Virus record (IMG/VR): IMGVR_UViG_3300020454_000085
Location: 1 to 23,902 of that record
DNA from: a virus
DNA length: 23,902 bases
Reading direction: 5' to 3' (one strand)
The number at the start of each line of letters is the position of its first letter. Within the stretch, counting starts at the first letter, position 1. Positions 21,587 through 23,902 of this stretch are shown one piece after another. A model generated the notes under the pieces. That model searched no databases. It was not told the DNA's origin and saw nothing but the letters and a program-made list of their open reading frames with translations. The position numbers were made by a program, and so were the translations under genes.

Positions 21587-22008
21587 TAGCCACTCAATTG
21601 TTGCCAATCAATAATGTTTTTTAGTTGATAACTTCTATTGTTTATTTGCCTAACAATATCTTCGAGATAAGTTAGCATCACATCATAGTATTTAATTTTT
21701 AGTGTAATTTCTTGTAGTCTTTTATCAGCATCTAAATGTTGTTTAATTACATCTTTCTCTCTAACTCTATATGGAAAAGGTTCGGCCTCATACACTTCAG
21801 GAGAAGATTTTCCAGTGTAATAATTATATCTTTCTAATCTAATACTTGACTCTTGTGTTTTTGCTTTCTCTCGCAAAAGTTTTAGAGTGTTATATACATC
21901 CCAGTATTTTGCATGAAGGGAAGGTATCTTCGCTGCCTCATCATGTATTTTAATTTGATCAATCTGTGAGTCTTTCTCCCACATACTTTGTATAGTCTCA
22001 AGGTTCAT
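21586..22008 (-). CDS. uvsY: UvsY recombination mediator
   Basis: 140-residue homologue of T4 UvsY, which loads the UvsX recombinase onto single-stranded DNA covered by gp32. Similar segments are MNLETIQSMWEKDSQID, KIHDEAAKIPSLHAKYW, RYNYYTGKSSPEVY, and QLKNIIDWQQLSG at the C-terminus. It lies directly upstream of UvsW and couples to both neighbours (ATGA and TAATG). Confidence 0.9.
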   Translation of the reverse strand: MNLETIQSMWEKDSQIDQIKIHDEAAKIPSLHAKYWDVYNTLKLLREKAKTQESSIRLERYNYYTGKSSPEVYEAEPFPYRVREKDVIKQHLDADKRLQEITLKIKYYDVMLTYLEDIVRQINNRSYQLKNIIDWQQLSG

Positions 22009-22580
22009 GCTGAATTAATAGATGACGATTTTACCTTGAATTGAGTATCAAGGATTTCATACAACAAATACTTAAAGGTAACTGTTGCTGTAAAGTATGT
22101 ATAATCGTTTTCTTGGGCAGTAAATTCTAAAGTACTTAGTGATACAGGGAACATATCAGTAAACCTGACATATGCCATTGGATTAAAATTACTATTTAAT
22201 ATGCTAAGTGTACCATCACTAAATTGTTTTAAGTTATCAATATCACCTGTATTTCTATCTAAAACAATTTGTTTAAATTGGTCTACAGATTTAGGATACC
22301 CTAATCCATATATCCAGTTGTGTATTTCTAAATAATTTTCTAAACTCTCATCGACAAGAAATGATAAGGTAAGATCTTCAAACTGAACTTGATCACCAGG
22401 AACAGGGACAGACTTTAAATAATTTCCAACATTAATTTCTCCCAATGTAATACCAGGAATTCTTGCACTATTAGAAAAGAAATCAACCTTTGGTGCTCTT
22501 GCCAAATTAAATTGAAATCCAGTAGGAGACAAGAAATTTCTATTCTTAATCTGCCTATCATAGAATGTGCTAGATGACAT
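22005..22580 (-). CDS. probable virion tail protein
   Basis: 191-residue protein with features of a T4-like tail or baseplate protein: FLSPTGFQFNLARAPKVDFF, NSARIPGITLGEINVG, DLTLSFLVDESLENYLEIHNWI, LNSNFNPMAYVRFTDMFPVSLS and TFKYLLYEILD. The alternating-strand composition fits the tail-tube fold family. Its position between gp23 and UvsY is where several cyanophages have a tail-completion gene, possibly gp3-like, but I do not assign a symbol. A CTAAATAAT box lies 26 nt upstream, consistent with late expression. It overlaps the UvsY start as ATGA. Confidence 0.8.
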   Translation of the reverse strand: MSSSTFYDRQIKNRNFLSPTGFQFNLARAPKVDFFSNSARIPGITLGEINVGNYLKSVPVPGDQVQFEDLTLSFLVDESLENYLEIHNWIYGLGYPKSVDQFKQIVLDRNTGDIDNLKQFSDGTLSILNSNFNPMAYVRFTDMFPVSLSTLEFTAQENDYTYFTATVTFKYLLYEILDTQFKVKSSSINSA

Positions 22581-22605
22581 TAAACTAAACAGTTGTAATC
22601 TTAAT

Positions 22606-22612
22606 TATTTAG
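22606..22612 (-). promoter_or_regulatory. late promoter candidate CTAAATAAT for the tail protein
   Basis: The motif is 26 nt upstream of the ATG and includes the stop codon of the preceding gene. It is the most convincing late box here because of its distance and the structural gene it precedes. Confidence 0.55.
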
Positions 22613-23208
22613 CAGTCTTTACTGAACTCTTCTGCCATACCGCCACCAATCTCTGCACCTTGGTTACCACCAAACATTGCTACCCATCCTGCTGCTAACC
22701 ATCCTACAAATGGTATACCACTCAAGGCAGGAGCTGCTGCTGCACCAACACTAGTTCCTACAAGTCTTCCCGATTGTTCGCCACCACCGACTGCCTTGAT
22801 ACAGGCTTCGGTTCTGGCAGTTGACTTTCCCCCTGCGTCACCTCCTGTAATTGCAAGTGCTGCTGGATCTATCCAAGCACTCTTCGTACTAACAGGACCG
22901 CCATGATGTATAGCACCATCCATTGTATACTCTTCAACAACTTTTTGTGTGTTGTTAGATAGTCCTAGGAATCCACCTTTAGTTTTAATATCTTTAGTAG
23001 TGTACATAGTTTTAGGGTCATTTGCTCTATAAGCAATTTTATACCCATCCTCTGTTACTTCTGCCTGATATGTTGTATAGTTACCTGTAGGTATATTTAA
23101 ATCGGGCAACTTACCATTATTTCTAGTGGCAAGCATACCAATCATACCAATATGGGAGGCAGCAAACAAACTACCAACTACTCCGATTGATATCCATTTA
23201 GCGTTCAT
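22609..23208 (-). CDS. membrane-associated glycine-rich protein, function unknown
   Basis: 199-residue protein. An N-terminal hydrophobic segment (WISIGVVGSLFAASHIGMIG, residues 5-24) looks like a membrane anchor or signal. The middle is polar, with several Tyr/Thr and a GGFLGLSNNTQK stretch. The C-terminal 60 residues are Gly/Ala-rich and hydrophobic (VGTSVGAAAAPALSG, VGWLAAGWVAMFGG), resembling glycine-zipper membrane inserts. A CTAAATA box lies 39 nt upstream, so it may be a late virion or envelope-acting protein. No homologue is recognised. Confidence 0.8.
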   Translation of the reverse strand: MNAKWISIGVVGSLFAASHIGMIGMLATRNNGKLPDLNIPTGNYTTYQAEVTEDGYKIAYRANDPKTMYTTKDIKTKGGFLGLSNNTQKVVEEYTMDGAIHHGGPVSTKSAWIDPAALAITGGDAGGKSTARTEACIKAVGGGEQSGRLVGTSVGAAAAPALSGIPFVGWLAAGWVAMFGGNQGAEIGGGMAEEFSKDC

Positions 23209-23229
23209 TTCAACACACTCATTCTACTA

Positions 23230-23343
23230 CTATATATCTGCGTCTTTATTTAGCAATTCTATCCATTCTTCATCAGGAGTAAAAACGATAGGACCTTCTA
23301 GGATTCTTTCTTTTAATTCATCCTGAAGTTCTTCGTCGTTCAT
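23230..23343 (-). CDS. 37-residue ORF upstream of the glycine-rich gene
   Basis: Short acidic ORF: MNDEELQDELKERILEGPIV, then FTPDEEWIELLNKDADI. It begins 28 nt after the end of the pseudoknot RNA and precedes the glycine-rich gene by 21 nt. The end of the ORF contains the CTAAATA box used by that gene. Its composition is sensible for a real protein and no stop interrupts it, but the binding site before the ATG is weak (AAAGA). It may be a regulated small peptide or a spacer ORF. Confidence 0.55.
   Translation of the reverse strand: MNDEELQDELKERILEGPIVFTPDEEWIELLNKDADI
23247..23253 (-). promoter_or_regulatory. late promoter candidate CTAAATA for the glycine-rich gene
   Basis: CTAAATAAAG lies 39 nt upstream of the ATG at 23206-23208, inside the 37-codon ORF. 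Confidence 0.5.
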
Positions 23344-23370
23344 AAATCTTTATATTCTTTATTATATAGG

Positions 23371-23447
23371 TTGGTAGGTTCCTATAGCCGCTTATCCTGA
23401 ACCTACCAAAGGGGATAACCGCAGTCGTAGGTAGCGAAACAAACGAC
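23371..23447 (-). ncRNA. predicted pseudoknot RNA upstream of a 37-codon ORF
   Basis: On the minus strand a 5-6 bp hairpin (GTCGT/ACGAC, 23443-23447 with 23424-23428) is followed by an 11-bp helix TTGGTAGGTTC/GAACCTACCAA (23399-23409 with 23371-23381). The loop of that helix holds GGATAA (23392-23397), which can pair with TTATCC (23413-23418) just upstream. That makes a classical H-type pseudoknot. The RNA starts at the predicted start of the promoter at 23454-23462 and ends 28 nt before the 37-codon ORF. It is a strong candidate for a cis-regulatory RNA; its class is unknown. Confidence 0.62.
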
Positions 23448-23453
23448 TCATAC

Positions 23454-23462
23454 ATTATAACA
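23454..23462 (-). promoter_or_regulatory. extended -10 promoter before the pseudoknot RNA
   Basis: TGTTATAAT on the minus strand (TATAAT at 23454-23459). The predicted start near 23447 coincides with the first base of the RNA's 5' hairpin. I see no clear -35 box. It lies between the Leu tRNA and the RNA. Confidence 0.65.
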
Positions 23463-23467
23463 CAAAA

Positions 23468-23540
23468 TAGGAGTGGTGGGAGTCGAACCCACACTGTAGA
23501 GATTTTAAGTCTCCTGTCTCTGCCGTTGGACTACACTCCC
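23468..23540 (-). tRNA. tRNA-Leu (anticodon UAA), short variable arm
   Basis: 73 nt with a 7-bp acceptor stem (GGGAGTG/CACTCCT, G1-U72), a short 3-bp D-stem, an anticodon stem GGAGA/TCTCT around CTTAAAA, and a T-arm GTGGG-TTCGACT-CCCAC. The anticodon is TAA, for UUA. The variable region is only 5 nt, whereas bacterial Leu tRNAs normally have a long arm. No CCA is encoded. Confidence 0.85.
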
Positions 23541-23544
23541 TAAG

Positions 23545-23617
23545 CGATTCAGGTAGGACTCGAACCTACAACCAATTGCTTAGAAGGCAATTGCTCTATC
23601 CTTTGAGCTACTGAATC
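23545..23617 (-). tRNA. tRNA-Arg (anticodon UCU)
   Basis: 73-nt cloverleaf: acceptor GATTCAG/CTGAATC, D-stem GCTC/GAGC, anticodon stem ATTGC/GCAAT with loop CTTCTAA, T-arm GTAGG-TTCGAGT-CCTAC, discriminator G. The anticodon TCT reads AGA and AGG. No CCA is encoded. Confidence 0.95.
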
Positions 23618-23620
23618 AAA

Positions 23621-23692
23621 TAGGACTACCGAGAATTGAACTCGGTTCACACCGTTATAAGCAGTGGGCATTAACCAATATGCGATAGTCCC
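23621..23692 (-). tRNA. tRNA-Ile (anticodon UAU)
   Basis: 72-nt cloverleaf: acceptor GGGACTA/TAGTCCT (G1-U72), D-stem GCAT/ATGC, anticodon stem CACTG/CGGTG with loop CTTATAA, 4-nt variable loop, T-arm CCGAG-TTCAATT-CTCGG, discriminator A. The anticodon TAT reads AUA directly, which is rare in bacteria. No CCA is encoded. Confidence 0.88.
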
Positions 23693-23708
23693 TTGTCTTG
23701 ACTGATGA

Positions 23709-23717
23709 ATTATAGCA
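23709..23717 (-). promoter_or_regulatory. extended -10 promoter for the tRNA cluster
   Basis: TGCTATAAT on the minus strand, predicted start about 10 nt before the Ile tRNA. It lies directly after the T-run of the gp23 terminator. Confidence 0.6.
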
Positions 23718-23718
23718 C

Positions 23719-23748
23719 AAAAAAAAGACCCCCCGAAGGGAGTCTCTT
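23719..23748 (-). terminator. strong terminator after gp23
   Basis: A hairpin with the arms GACTCCC and GGGGGTC (one G-U pair) and a UUCG loop is followed by a run of eight Ts on the minus strand. It begins about 22 nt after the gp23 stop. Confidence 0.93.
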
Positions 23749-23770
23749 AAAGAAATATGTAATTTCTGAA

Positions 23771-23902
23771 TTACATGAGGTTCTGAACAACAGTACGCTG
23801 ATAGTAGCGGTTGCTGTTAGATGTGATGCGTCCAAGTCCTTGAGCAGTACCTTCAGCGAATGGGTTTGAAACAAGACCGTATCTTGTCTTAAATCCAATT
23901 TT
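23771..23902 (-). CDS. 23: major capsid protein gp23, C-terminal 43 residues
   Basis: The last 43 codons of a gene cut by the right edge. The sequence KIGFKTRYGLVSNPFAEGTA, then QGLGRITSNSNRYYQRTVVQ and NLM, matches the conserved C-terminus of T4-like capsid proteins (RYGxVSNPFAEG ... NKYYRRxxVxNLM). Only the end is visible, so the rest of the fold cannot be assessed. The stop is TAA at 23771-23773. Confidence 0.93.
   Translation of the reverse strand, partial: KIGFKTRYGLVSNPFAEGTAQGLGRITSNSNRYYQRTVVQNLM

Noticed and set aside
23371-23447. Known glutamine riboswitch (Downstream-peptide or glnA type)
   Set aside because: The layout is similar, but I do not see the conserved bases I recall for those classes, so no class is assigned.
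1-23902. CRISPR arrays, insertion sequences, integrase or attachment sites
   Set aside because: No direct-repeat arrays, transposase or integrase motifs were seen.

Overview
The window is a piece of a T4-like marine myovirus genome, most likely a cyanophage of Synechococcus or Prochlorococcus. The core T4 replication, recombination and late-transcription genes are recognisable: gp43, RegA, gp62, gp44, gp45, gp46, gp47, gp55, UvsW, UvsY and the C-terminus of gp23. They are mixed with genes typical of marine cyanophages: Hsp20, CobS, 2OG-Fe(II) oxygenases, a carbamoyltransferase and a DUF3110 protein of cyanobacterial type. A T4-like phage of another marine bacterium such as SAR11 is a less likely alternative. 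All supported genes and RNAs lie on the minus strand, so transcription runs from high to low coordinates. Both ends are cut inside genes: gp23 at the right, gp43 at the left.

Right part (23902 to 19717): the gp23 3' end with a UUCG-loop terminator; three tRNAs (Ile-UAU, Arg-UCU, Leu-UAA); a promoter followed by a predicted pseudoknot RNA and a 37-codon ORF; a membrane or glycine-rich protein; a probable tail protein; then UvsY, UvsW and a small beta-rich protein. Middle (19619 to 10178): gp55, a 59-residue protein, gp47, a DUF3110 protein, gp46, a 2OG oxygenase, a small basic ORF, a CobT-like metalloprotease/VWA protein, an unknown protein, the CobS-type AAA+ ATPase, a second 2OG oxygenase and a DUF3310 protein. 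Left part (10197 to 1): gp45, several small proteins, gp44, a DNA adenine methyltransferase, a carbamoyltransferase, gp62, an arginase-fold-like protein, RegA, a phosphomannomutase-like protein, Hsp20, a second structured RNA, two small beta-rich paralogues and gp43.

Gene packing is extremely tight. Most neighbours overlap by ATGA, GTGA or TAATG, which suggests translational coupling, and promoters sit inside stop codons, terminators or the preceding gene. The replisome (gp43 polymerase, gp45 clamp, gp44/62 loader), its translational regulator RegA, the recombination set (UvsY, UvsW, gp46/47) and the late sigma factor gp55 form one functional core. Metabolic and modification genes are inserted between its members.

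The least explained parts are: (1) two structured RNAs, each starting almost exactly at a predicted promoter start; (2) a 22-bp promoter element shared by CobS and the CobT-like gene, with a third, perfect consensus promoter for the gene between them lying inside a long inverted repeat; (3) three paralogous small beta-rich proteins; (4) an arginase-like, carbamoyltransferase and phosphomannomutase gene set; (5) micro-ORFs of 27, 37 and 59 codons.
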